Positions 34,005 to 44,723 of a stretch of 64,000 nucleotides of DNA are shown piece by piece. The notes beneath the pieces were generated by a model that made no database searches, was not told the origin of the DNA, and was given only the letters and a program-made list of their open reading frames with translations. Both the position numbers and the translations under genes were made by a program. Numbering within the stretch: the stretch's first letter is position 1; every line of letters starts with the position of its first letter. Source of the stretch: Hibiscus mutabilis. Lineage: Eukaryota > Streptophyta > Magnoliopsida > Malvales > Malvaceae. The stretch spans positions 9,920,001 through 9,984,000 of the forward strand of contig CM033752.1 of the NCBI GenBank assembly GCA_019671005.1, given 5' to 3'.

Positions 34005-35148
34005 CCCCAGAAGCCGACCAGCCTGTTGCTCAGCGTGTAGAACTACCGAGAGGCCTTGTGTACAAAAGAGAAATAAAAGAGGAGAGAGAGGGTCTCTCTA
34101 TCGTAGCCCACAATTGGGTTGAAACACGTGGGAAAGAGAATTATTTACTCTAACAGTAAATGAAATAGTTGTAATGTATCACATAATAATGTCAACCCAG
34201 GTTGCATCCAAGTCCAATTTAAGCATAACCTACCGGAGGAAGGACCATTCCACATGGTCAAAAGCCTTTTCCATGTCTAACTTGAGAGCCGCGCCCTGAG
34301 AAAGACCTGACTCTCCTGAATTGAGGGAATGCACCAGCTCATGGGCGATTAGGATATTATCTGTGATGTTCCTACCCCGTACAAAAGTAGCTTGGTTGCC
34401 ACTGATACAGAATGGAATAATGGATTTCATGAGATTTACCAGTACTTTAGCAACAATCTTATAAATTACGGTGCACAAACCAATGGGCCACAATTGTCTC
34501 ATGGTAGTCGGTTTGATCACCTTAGGAATCAGGACTAAGATAGTACAGTTTACAGCAGCCATGTCCGCATTCTCGGAAAGAAGGTCCAAGCACAGATTAA
34601 TGACATCCTACCCTACTGTGTCACGGTGCTGTCAGTAGAACCCACTAGGTAGTCCATCAATTCCAGGAGCTTTCCTTGGGTTAATGTCTTGAAAGACGTG
34701 AAAGATTTCTCAGTGTAAGGCCTATTTAAAGCCTCATTCATTTCAGGAGTAATGGTAAGGCAATGTTGTTAAGAATTAGGGGAGTAATATTTGGATTGGA
34801 AGATGTGAAAAGAATTTGGAAATAGTCAACGACAATTCCCATAATATCTTCCTCATTTTCCTGCCAAATATTTGAGTGGTCGAACAAGCCCTGAATTTTA
34901 TTTTTCTTACGCCGACCATTCGCATGGGCATGAAAGAAAGATGTGTTCTTATCTCCTTGGACAAGCCAAGAGATGCGTGAGCGTTGAGCCCAATACGCTT
35001 CCTATGAATCAAGAAGGAGACGAAGCTCAGATTTAGCCGCTAGGAATGTCTCTTCATCGGTAGTGGAAAGACTTCGACAAAGACAAGAATTTATTTGTTT
35101 ATTTAGCACATTAATGCGACCTGTGGATGAGATTCATTGGTATGATTG
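34005..35148 (-). pseudogene. LINE ORF2: N-terminal half of RT
   Basis: Minus-strand fragments in order: about 34990-34780 (low similarity, AHASLGLSKEIRTHLSFM); NPRKAPGIDGLPSGFY near 34675-34625, the classic start of plant LINE RT; then 34589-34230 with CTILVLIPKVIKPTTMRQLW, IGLCTVIYKIVAKVLVNLMK, GNQATFVRGRNITDNILIAH and LKLDMEKAFDHVEWSFLR (first catalytic Asp). From 34229 to 34005 a frame-shifted RDPLSPLLF region leads to the element B site. Several stops and shifts occur. Together with 29267-28114 it makes one RT domain split by element B. Confidence 0.87.
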
Positions 35149-36006
35149 TCAGTCCTTTAGGCAAGAGCCGACAGCTTGTATTTTTTCCACAGCCGAACCA
35201 TGAGTGGCTGACCAAGTTGTTTGAATAATGGATACACAATCAAAGTTATTCGCCCAACAGATTTTAAAACAAAAATGATCATCGTTAGGCACAACAAGAT
35301 TAGTAATAGCATGATCAGTCTCCATAAGGATGAAACAATGGTCAGAATTCGCATGGAAATCAGAAGTTGCACGATAATTAGGATGCTTATTAATCCAAGC
35401 CGTATTAGCCACAAAACGGTCAAGTCGTTCAAAAATGGTTGTGGTTCGAGGTCCAAATTTGGTCCAAGTGAACCAGCCTTTGACCGGTTTGCAATCAAAA
35501 AGGTTATTACGGGATAAGCAGTCCCTAAAATTGTCAATTTATGAGTGGGCACGGCGACAACCACCTTGTTTTTCGTTATCAGACAAGATCTTATTCAAGT
35601 CTCCTCCAATTAGCCAGGGGAGAGGCGAGGAAGAGATTAGAGTGTCAATTAGCTCCCAAGTTTTAGTTTTTTGATTTGTTTCAGCATAGCCATGGATACT
35701 AGAAAAGTGGAAATGAGTTGTATTTGTATGAATAACAATATCGATATGATGGTCCGAGTAAGAAAGCAAATCGACATTGATATTATTATTCCATAGAAGA
35801 ATTATTCCATAACAAGTTTGACTAGCATCAACAGTGATGCAGCCATACATACTAAGGGTAATTCGTAGTCTTTCACTATAAAATTTGTTGAGATGAGTTT
35901 CGCATAGAAATAATAAATCAAGAATAAACTTAGCAACAACTCGTCCTAAAGCCTGAACTGCCTGGGCTTTAGCAAGACTGCGGCAGTTCCAACATAAGAT
36001 TTTCAT
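35149..36006 (-). pseudogene. LINE ORF2 start: apurinic-type endonuclease
   Basis: ATG at 36006, MKILCWNCRSLAKAQAVQAL, the usual start of plant L1-type ORF2. Motifs of the exonuclease-endonuclease-phosphatase fold follow: LLFLCETHLNKF (catalytic Glu), SSIHGYAETNQKTKTWELID, PWLIGGDLNKIL (GGDxN), then an in-frame TAA at about 35539 (RRAHS-stop), GWFTWTKFGPRTTTIFERLD, RFVANTAWINKHP and a final SDHCFILMETD (SDH motif). Apart from that one stop the domain reads through. The enzyme nicks target DNA to prime reverse transcription. Its start lies a few bases from a possible ORF1 end (IDVQSRRRK-stop, about 36003). Confidence 0.9.
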
Positions 36007-39000
36007 TTTCTTCGGCGGGATTGAACGTCAATCTCCGCCAGAGAGTTTTTTCCGCTGATCATCCCAGCTGTGTTATTTTTGGTGGTGGTTGAAGGACGAG
36101 CCTTCTTAGTGGTCTGAAATAATAAATTCAAATGATAAAATTGATCCTTTCCAAAGTAGTATCCGAACATAAGGATGGGAAATTTAAATGAGCGATACTT
36201 GTTATTGTTGACAAAATTAAGGAATTTAATTAAGAAAGAAATAAGAGTGGTAAGAAGGAAATTAAGTCCTGGGGAAACGAATGTGGAAGGTTCAAATTTA
36301 GATAGAGAAAGAGTAGATTTAATAGCACAATAGAATTTAAAAGTAGAAACATGTGATACCAATTTTAGCCGAATAAGCTAAAGGAATAGAGTTGATTGGA
36401 AAGTTAATTGCGTTGCAAGAGTAAAATTAATCAGTTGAAATGAATAATTATCTTTGGAAATAGTATCAGTAGGAAAGTAAAAATTCCAAAGATGAAATAT
36501 TGCAATGGAATTGATGGAAATGGTAATAAAATTGGGAAACGGATTAAATAGATATTTAATCCATATGGGGTAATAATTAAATATTTCAAGGAAAGTTTAG
36601 GATTAAATGATATTTAATCCATATTGAGTCCGATTGGAAAGAATTAAGAGGAAAAAAGATGGGAGGGAATTCATAAGTATAAGCTAGGTAAAATAATTTT
36701 GATGGAAAAGTCAAAATTTGAGTGATTTACGTGGGAAATGATAGCAGGTAAATAAATATGGAATAAACATGGAGTTAAATATAGAACTAAATAAAAAATT
36801 AATCCCCTGTAACAGAATATGGAAGCATTATATGTGAGTAAAGAAGGAAACATTTTCGTAGAAATTGATTTGGAGACAACCACATTCATGTCAAAAATTC
36901 CTATTTTCAAGTTTGGTGAGATTCTTGTTAGTGATAATTTCATATTAAAAGTGTTATATTCAAATGTGGAATAGTAGTTATTATTGACAAAATTATGAAA
37001 CTTAATTAAGAGAGAAATGAGTGTTAAGGAGGAAAATAACTCAAGGGGAAACGAATATGGAAAGTTGGAAGTTAGATAGAGAAAATATAGTTTCAAAAAC
37101 ACAATACAATTTAATTGTGACCCATGTGATACCCGTCTTAATCGAATAGGCCAACGGAATAGAGTTGAATAGATAGTTAACTGAGTTGCAGGTGAAAAAT
37201 TAATCAGGAGAATTGAATAATAATAACTGAAGATAGTGTCAGTAGGAAAGTAAAAATCCCAAAGGTGGAATATTGCAAGAAGCGGAGAGATAGAAATAAA
37301 TAAGACATATTGAATATTGGTGGATAAAAAAAATAAGGTGAGTAGGATTAAGGAATATCAGCCTAGAAAGGGAAGTCAAAAAAGAAAGGGTTTAGGTTGA
37401 TCTATTTTCCAAAAATATAAGCCATAAAGAGGGAAGATGGATTTGAAATTAGAAGTAAATGGAGTAGTAAAGATCCTATTGGAATCATAATTAGATTTAT
37501 AAAAGGGGATGTTTTGTCCAGGATTGCAAGAAATTAGGGAAGGATTTGGTTGGAAAAAATGGAGTTTGGTCGGAAAGTTAAAATGTAAAAGCTGGTGGGA
37601 TGAACATTCGGATATTATAAGATCATGTAAGGCAGACGTAGAGGAGACAAATTGGGTAAACATTGGTAATTTGCCATATGGGAATATTTTGGAAAGAGGA
37701 ATTCACTTTGGTTAAATGTGGTAGTAATTAATTGGGGATTTGTTCCAAAAGGTTCAATTAGAAGGGTAGGAGATTGTGTAATAAACGTGAATTTATAGTA
37801 TCTACCATAGATAGCTAGTAAGAAAATAAAAAAGGAATAAAATAGGGAAAAGATGGAAATTAAATTTAGAGATTCCTGCATTGAATTTAGTGGTTTTAAA
37901 TTGGTTTAGGGGTATGTTTGGAAAGTTAGATAGCCGAAAATTACTGTCCAAGAAGGTTAATGGTTGTAATAAATTTTGGCTGTCTAGGAGAGTATACAAG
38001 GAAAGTGAAGACATGTTAAGAAAGAAACGGTGCCTAATAATGAAATAAAGGCAAATTGGTCCATTATAATTAATATTGCATATAGTCCCTCATAGAAAAA
38101 GTTTTCACCGAAAATTAGGTGTAATTTGTGAGAATGAATAATAATCAAGATGGGAATAAATTGTGGAAATTTAAAAAACATCAAGGATTGAGAGTCGAAT
38201 CCTAGTGGTGATATCATTGGAAATTAATATGTGATAAATATTGTTTCCAAAAAAGGAGATGCAATATTAACTTTATAGATTATATGAATAATAAGTAAAT
38301 GATTGAAATGTTTAATTAGATTTTCTATGTATCCAGAATATGGATTCGTATGGTGGACGAATATAATTTTCCTGTAGTAAGGGTGGTCATAAATTTCCAT
38401 ATTTGAATAAGGATAGCTGGGAGATATTGTTTGATTCCAATATTACGCAATATATTCAAAATAATTTTGAATATCCTAATAGGATTAAAGATGGTTCTTG
38501 AGTTAGTAACTATTGGATTTGGTATCATAATGAAATCAATAATAATTTTTTTAAAAGGTGGACGTGAATGGAATTTAATAGTAACAGGGAATGGGTAAAG
38601 AAAACAGCAGTTGTTATATCCGATGTTCGGGAGTTGGAATCATGGATGATCCAAGGACTGTATCCAATTTGAGTCAAAATTTGATTTATCAGATATAGAT
38701 TCGGTATGATAAATTTGTGTAGATTATCCAAGAGAGGTCGTACATTATTATATTTGTAATGGCATATTTTATTCAAAGAGATCCACCAAGGCCATGAAGA
38801 TCAGGACAAAGACCTTAAGAAGGTAGTGATTTTAGATGCCAAAGGACATATGATAAACTCTTTCCTACAGAGAGAAAAGAGAGTAATTTGAAGTGCATAA
38901 GAAGAAATAAGAAAGGTACCATTAATATTCGAGAGAGTCGGGAGCACCATTCTCATTGGTGAGTACGTGAGGGCCATGGCATTTTTATCGTAGAAAGGAA

Positions 39001-39584
39001 CACTGCTAATATTGATATGAATCAAAATCATATTGGAGTTCTTAATACATTCATAAAGGAGGTAAATGGTCCAAACTAGATCTTGCAGCCAAATAAATTT
39101 TGGTGATTGAAAAACGTTGGCAGTATGTGAAATATAGAAAAATAAAACAAATACTATAAAGTAAGAAATAGTTTGAAACAAGATGAAAGCCAATTGAGCC
39201 AAATACATATCCAAAAGATTTGATTTTGAAATACTGATAGTTAGGAGATTAGTAGGGCGACTAAGATTTAAATTCCATCTAAGGACTGCCCACTTGTGAA
39301 ACAGGGAAAAAAACGTGGGTGTGGTCGAAAGTCTCATTCTCAAAATTTGGAGATCCAATGATGCACCCGATAAAGATGGTCAAAAGCTGTTCAGTAAATT
39401 TTCCCGAGGCCAGCAACTTGAGACAGGATCGTAGTATAGCGCCGGTAAAGGGATGGGGAAGGGCGGATCAAGGACAGTGGCTGCTGGTCAGCGGAGCAAA
39501 GATGGTCAAAGAGAGGGTAAGAGGAGGAGGAGGAGGAGGAGGAAGGAGGAAGGGTTGAGAGAGATGAGAGAATTTCACAAACAC
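36007..39584 (-). other. LINE 5' region: unrecognised, AT-rich, strongly strand-asymmetric
   Basis: About 3.6 kb upstream of the endonuclease, where ORF1 and the 5' UTR are expected. The plus strand is purine-rich and the minus strand pyrimidine-rich. Minus frames of 60-185 codons exist (for example 39358-38801 and 36362-36003) but are Ser/Phe/Leu/Ile-rich and show none of the usual ORF1 signs that I can see (no CCHC knuckle). Only the last ~35 codons before 36003 (TTTKNNTAGMISGKNSLAEI) look like the end of a protein. The outermost part (39520-39570) is a GAGGAGG run. It may be a long degenerate ORF1, or an unrelated older insertion. Confidence 0.5.
36201..37281. repeat. Diverged ~775-bp-offset duplication in the LINE 5' region
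   Basis: Units at about 36201-36510 and 36977-37281 share GTTATTRTTGACAAAATTA, ATTAAGARAGAAAT, GGGGAAACGAATRTGGAA, CATGTGATACC, GGAATAGAGTTGA and GTAGGAAAGTAAAAAT in the same order, at offsets of 770-776 bp. The minus-strand translations also match (LISFLIKFLNFVNNN versus LISLLIKFHNFVNNN). The 466 bp between the units show no clear partner. Confidence 0.7.
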
Positions 39585-42500
39585 ACCCATTGAAATTTTA
39601 ACCGAGTAAAAAGTTCTAAAATTGAGGCTAAGCTATATGACTATATTCAAAAGCCCATAATCAAATATTTTAACTCATGAAATTTGATTTAATCTTATTT
39701 TTTGGTCATTTTGTTTGATTAAAGGCATGCATGTCTAAATGTGCTTTATAGTGGACTCGTTGAAATTTTAACCGAGTAAAAGTTTTTGAAAATGAGGTTA
39801 AGCGATAAAATCATGTTCAAGAGACCATAACTAAATATTTTAAGTCCTAAAATTTGATTTAATCTTATTTTTTTACCGTTTTGTTGGGGTTTAAGGCGTG
39901 TATGTCTAAATGGGCTTTATAGTGGACCCGTTGAAATTTTAACCGAGTAAAATGTTCAAAAATTGAGGTTAAGCTATATAATCATATTCAAAAGCCCATA
40001 ATAAATATTTTAACTCATGAAATTTGATTTAATCATATTTTGTGGACATTTTGTTGGGTTTAAGGCGTGCTGTCTAAATGAGCTTATAGTGGACTCGTTG
40101 GAATTTTAACCGAGTAAAATTTTTTGAAATTGAGGTTAAGCTATATAATCATATTCAAAAACCCATAATCAAAATAAAATTTGATTGAATCTTATTTTGT
40201 GGTCGTTTTGTTGGATTTAAGGCGTGCATGTCTAAATGGGCTTTACAGTGGACCCGTTGGAATTTTAACCAAGTAAAAAAAATTCTAAAAATGAGATTAA
40301 GCTATATAATCATGTTCAAAAGCCCATAACTCTATATTTTAAGTCATAAAATTTGATTTAATCTTATTTTCGGCCGTTTTATTGGGGTTTAAGGCGTGCA
40401 TGTCTAAATGGCTTTACAGTAGACCCGTTGAAATATTAACCGAGTAAAAAGTTATGAAATTGAGATTGAACTTTATAATAAAGTTGAAGAGCCCATAACT
40501 AAATATTTTAAACCATAAAATTTGATTTAATCTTATTTTGCTCCATTTTGTTGGAGTTTAAGGCGTTCATGTCTAAATGAGCATTATAGTGGACCCATTA
40601 GAATTTTAACCGAATAAAAAGTTTTGAAATTGAGGTTAAGCTATATAATCATATTCAAAAACCCACAATCAAATATTTGAACTCATAAAATTTAATTTAA
40701 TCTTAATTTATGGCCATTTTTGTTGGGGTTTAAGGCTTGCATGTCTAAATGGGCATTATAGTGGACCTGTTGGAATTTTAACCTAGTAAAAAGTTCTAAA
40801 ATTGAGGTTAAGATATTAAATCATATTCAAAATCCCATAATCAAATATTTTAACTCATAAAATTTGATTTAATCATATTTTGTGATCGTTTTATTGGTTT
40901 TAAGGCGTGCAAGTCTAAATGAGCTTTACAGTGGACCCATTGGAATTTTAACCGAGAATAAAATTCTAAAATTGAGGTGAAGCTATATAATCAAATTCAA
41001 ATGCCCATAATCAAATATTTTAACTCATGGAATTTGATTTAATCTTAATTTATGCCCGTTTTTTGGGGTTTAGGGTGTGCATGTCTAAATGGGCTTTATA
41101 GTGGACAAGTTGAAATTTTAACCGAGTAAAAATTTCTAAAAATGAGGTTAAGCTATATAATCATGTTCAAAAGCCCATAACAGAATATTTTAAGTCCAAA
41201 ATTTTATTTAATCTTATTTTCAACCGTTTTGTTGGGGTTTAAGGCGTGCATGTCTAAATGGGCTTTATAGTGGACCCGTTGAAATTTTAACCGAGTAAAA
41301 AGTTCCAAAATTGTGGTTAAGATGTATAATCATGTTCCAAAAAAGCCTATAACTAAAAAATTTAATACATAAATTTGATTTAATCTTATTTTGCGGCAAT
41401 TTTGTGGAGGTTTTAGTCGTGCATATCTAAATGCGCATACAGTGGACCCATTAGAATTTTAACCGAGTAAAATGTTTTAAAATTGAGGTTAAGCTATATA
41501 ATAATATTCAAAATCTCATAATAAAAAATTTTAACTAATGAAATTTGATTCAATCTTATTTTGCAGCTGTTTGGTTGGGGTTTAAGGCGTGCATGTCTAA
41601 ATGGGCTTTTAAGTGGACCTGTTGGAATTTTAACCGAGAAAAAATTTTGAAATTGTGATTAATCATGTTCAAAATACAATAACTAAATATTTTAAGTCAT
41701 AAAATTTGATTTCATCTTATTTTTTGGTCGTTTTGTTGGTGTTTAAGGCGTGCATTTCTAAATAGGCTTTACGATGGACCCATATGAATTTTAACCGAGT
41801 AAAAAGTTCTATATAATGATATTCAAAAGTTCATAATCAAACATTTTAACTCATGAAATTTGATTTAATCTTATTTTGCGGCCATTATGTTGGGTTTAAG
41901 GCGTGCATGTCTAAATGAGCTTTACAGTGGACCCGTTGGAATTTTAACTGAGTAAAAAGTTCTCAAAATGAGTTTAAGCTATATAATCATGTTCAAAAGC
42001 CCATAACTAAATATTTTAAGTCATAAAATTTGATTTAATCTTATTTTGCATCCGTTTTGTTGAGTTTTAAGGCGTGATTGTCTAAATGGGATTTACAATG
42101 GACCCGTTGGAATTTTAATCGATTAAAATTTTCTAATAATGAGGTTAAGCTGTATAATCATGTTCAAAACCCCATAACTAAATACTTTAAGTCAAAAATT
42201 TTGATTTAATCTGCTTTTGTGACCGTTTTGATAGGGTTTAAGGCGTGCATGTCTAAATGGGCATTATTGTGTACCCGTTAGAATTTTAACCGAGTAAAAA
42301 ATTCTAAAAATGAGGTTAAGCTATATAATCATGTTCAAAAGCTCATAAATCTATATTTTAAATCAAGAAATTTGATTTAATCTTATTTTTTGGCCGTTTT
42401 GTTGGGGTTTAAGGCGTACATGTCTAAATGAGCTTTACAATGGACCTGTTGGAATTTTAACCGAGTAAAAAGTTATGAAATTGAGATTAAGCTATATAAT

Positions 42501-43306
42501 CAAGTTCAAAAACCTATGACTAAACATTTTAAGCCATAAAATTTTATTTAATCATATTTTGCGACCATTTTGTTGGGGTTTAAGACGTTCATGTCTAAAT
42601 GGGCATTATAGTGAACCCGTTAGAATTTTAACCGAGTAAAAAGTTCTGAAATTGAGTTTAAGCTATATAATCATATTCAAAATCCCATAATCAATTATTT
42701 GAACTCATAAAATTCAATTTAATCTTAATTCATGGCCATTTTTGTTGGGGTTTAAGGCGTGCATGTCTAAATGGGCATTACAGTGGACCCGTTGAAATTT
42801 TAACCTAGTAAAAAGTACTGAAATTGAGGTTAAGCAATTAAATCATATTCAAAAGCCCATAGCAAAATATTTTAAGTCCTAATTTTTTTAATCTTATTTT
42901 CAGCTGTTTTGTTGGGGTTTAAAACGTGCATGTCTAAGTGGGCTTTATAGTGGACCCGTTGGAATTTTAATGAGTAAAAAGTTCTAAAATTGAGGTTAAG
43001 CTGTATAATCATGTACAAAAACCCATAACTAAATATTTTAAGCCATAAAATTTGATTTAATCTTATTTTGCGGCCATTTTGTTGGGGTTTAAGGCGTGCA
43101 TATCTAAATGTGCATTACAGTGGACCTATTAGAATTTTAACAAAGTAAAAGTTCTAAAATTGAGGTTAAGCTAAATAATAATATTCCAAATCTCATAATC
43201 AAAAATTTTAACTCATGAAGTTTGATTCAATCTTATTTTGCGGCTGTTTTGTTGGGGTTTAAGGCGTGCATGTCTAAATGGGCTTTATAGTGGACCCGTT
43301 GGAATT
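39585..43306 (+). repeat. ~170-bp tandem satellite, block 3 (with 12-mer higher-order repeat)
   Basis: About 22 monomers in the same orientation as blocks 1-2, resuming in register at the LINE target duplication. Distinctive monomers occur in a set order: GCGTTCATG+GCATTA (40563, again at 42594), GTGCAAGTC (about 40906), CATATCTAAATGCGC (about 41415), GCATTTCTAAATAGG (41752), GATTGTCTAAATGGGATT (about 42077), GCATTATTGTGTACCC (about 42256), GTACATGTCTAAATGAGC (about 42416). The period is about 2.03 kb, or 12 monomers. Confidence 0.95.
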
Positions 43307-43629
43307 TGTTAGAATGATCAATCAATGTAGATGGTGGCCAAGAGGGGGTGAAATGGCAATTTTAAACTTTTGGAAGCAAATTGAAAGAGATAGACAATGA
43401 GACACAAGGATTTATAGTGGTTCAAGCTTCTAACAAGCTATACGTCCACTACCTTAGCTTCCTAATAAGGATTTTCAACAATTTCACTATGAAATTCTTC
43501 CCCTTTTCTAGGCTAAGGAGGAAACTGTTACAACCGATCAAAGATTTCTACCCAAAGCTTGATCAAGAATCACTCGTTTACAAGAAAGAAGTTTGGCAAA
43601 TAGACAATATCCTCACAAAGTAAATATTC
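43307..43629 (-). repeat. 3' LTR remnant of the copia element
   Basis: Matches 44724-45048 of the 5' LTR, with TGTTAGRATGATCAATCAATG at the outer end and CTCACAARGTAAATATT at the break. Beyond the break gag sequence begins. Confidence 0.88.
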
Positions 43630-44640
43630 AAAATCGCTCCAAGTGGCTACATGGGCTTTGTGCTTCTTCTTTTTTCTCGAAGCCCTTCTTTTTGAGTTGT
43701 GGACAATCGATTTTGATATGCCCCAGCTTCTTACATTCGTAGCACACGATCAGATCCTTTTCTTCTTCATTGCTCTTATTCTTGAGATCCCTTCTTCAAT
43801 TGAACTTATTTCTTCGATTGGATCTCATGAGCCGAGTGCATTGTTTGGCTATTATAGCCAACTCTTTGTCTTCCTCCTCGCTTGAATCACTCATTTCTTG
43901 TGAAGCTTTGAGAGCGATTCTCATCTTCTTCTTCTTTACTTCTTTCTTTTTGACCTTTATTTCCTCATTTTCTTTCTCTCTTCTTTTCTTCATTATCTCA
44001 TGGATAAGAAGAGACACCATGAGAGATCGAGCTTTAGCGTCTCGAGATCCTTCGCTTCCATGATGGCCGTTCTTTTACCATCCCAAGACTCGAGAAGTGA
44101 GTAGAGTAGTTTCTGAACTAGCTTCTCCTCCATGATGATTTCTCATAGACCCTTAAGGCCATTGACAATGATGGAGAGTCGTTTGAACATTTTTGGAGAT
44201 TTCTTCATCCAGATCCATCTTGAAATTTTCATAGCTCAAATTAAGAAGCCCAATCTTGGTCTCCTTAACTTCATTAGTGCCTTCGTATGTGATTTCTAAC
44301 TTGTCCCATATTTCTTTGGCACTCGAAGAAGATGACATCTTGGAGTACTCATCCGGTCCAAGTGAGCAAAATAGCATATGCATTACCGTATCATTAATTT
44401 GGAGCTTCTTTCGATCTTTATTAGTCATCTCGTTCTCTGACTTTGGAACTAACCGATCACCTTCTCTCCTCGTAGAGATTACCGGTCCATTTTCCACTAT
44501 ATCCCATAGGAGGTGTCATGGGATTTGATGAAAAAGTTCAAGCGGTTTTTCTAATAGGGATAGTTATCCCTATTGAAGTAAGGAGGTTTGGTGATGGATT
44601 GAGACTGGTACAAGTTGTTGTCGGAGGTGGATGCCATGGC
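43630..44640 (-). pseudogene. gag: Ty1/copia gag remnant with CCHC zinc knuckle
   Basis: On the minus strand translation starts near 44640 (MASTSDNNLYQ-type N-terminus). The frame at 44497-44153 reads ENGPVISTRREGDRLVPKSE, KKLQINDTVMHMLFCSLGPD, SSAKEIWDKLEITYEGTNEV, ETKIGLLNLSYENFKMDLDE: the gag domain typical of plant copia elements (UBN2-like). Then the frame breaks. An acidic/Lys-rich stretch and the knuckle CYECKKLGHIKIDCPQLKKK (about 43755-43690) follow in a shifted frame. Sequence ends at the junction with the 3' LTR remnant at about 43630. Gag would coat element RNA. It has at least two frameshifts, so it is inactive. Confidence 0.85.
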
Positions 44641-44706
44641 TTTGACTTCTATTTATTGAATATCCTTTTAGGATCGCCTCAATAGTTGTTAGACCTTCAG
44701 TTGAGT

Positions 44707-44722
44707 ATGGCTCTGAAACCAA
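44707..44722 (-). promoter_or_regulatory. Primer-binding site of the copia element
   Basis: Minus ATTGGTTTCAGAGCCATA directly after the LTR end; tRNA-Met type with one change from TGGTATCAGAGC. Confidence 0.8.
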
Positions 44723-44723
44723 T

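Larger units (their letters stand above)
18287..39584 (-). mobile_element. L1-type LINE, interrupted by three LTR elements
   Basis: On the minus strand the 5' end is at 39584 and the 3' end at 18287. The satellite on both sides carries the target duplication ACCCATTGRAATTTT (18272-18286 and 39585-39599, one mismatch), with poly-T (minus-strand poly-A) at the 18287 side, the mark of target-primed reverse transcription. Excluding A1, A2 and B with their duplicated 5-bp sites, about 7.8 kb remains: a 5' region of unclear coding, endonuclease, RT, zinc-binding region, RNase H and 3' UTR, all in order. Several stops and frameshifts make it inactive. The 3' UTR motif links it to the fragment at 7881-8632. 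Confidence 0.88.

Noticed and set aside
36671..39358. Hydrophobic minus frames that look like membrane proteins
   Set aside because: The Phe/Leu/Ser/Ile content follows from the pyrimidine-rich strand. There is no consistent start, domain or neighbour, and the region lies between a LINE ORF2 and its 5' end.
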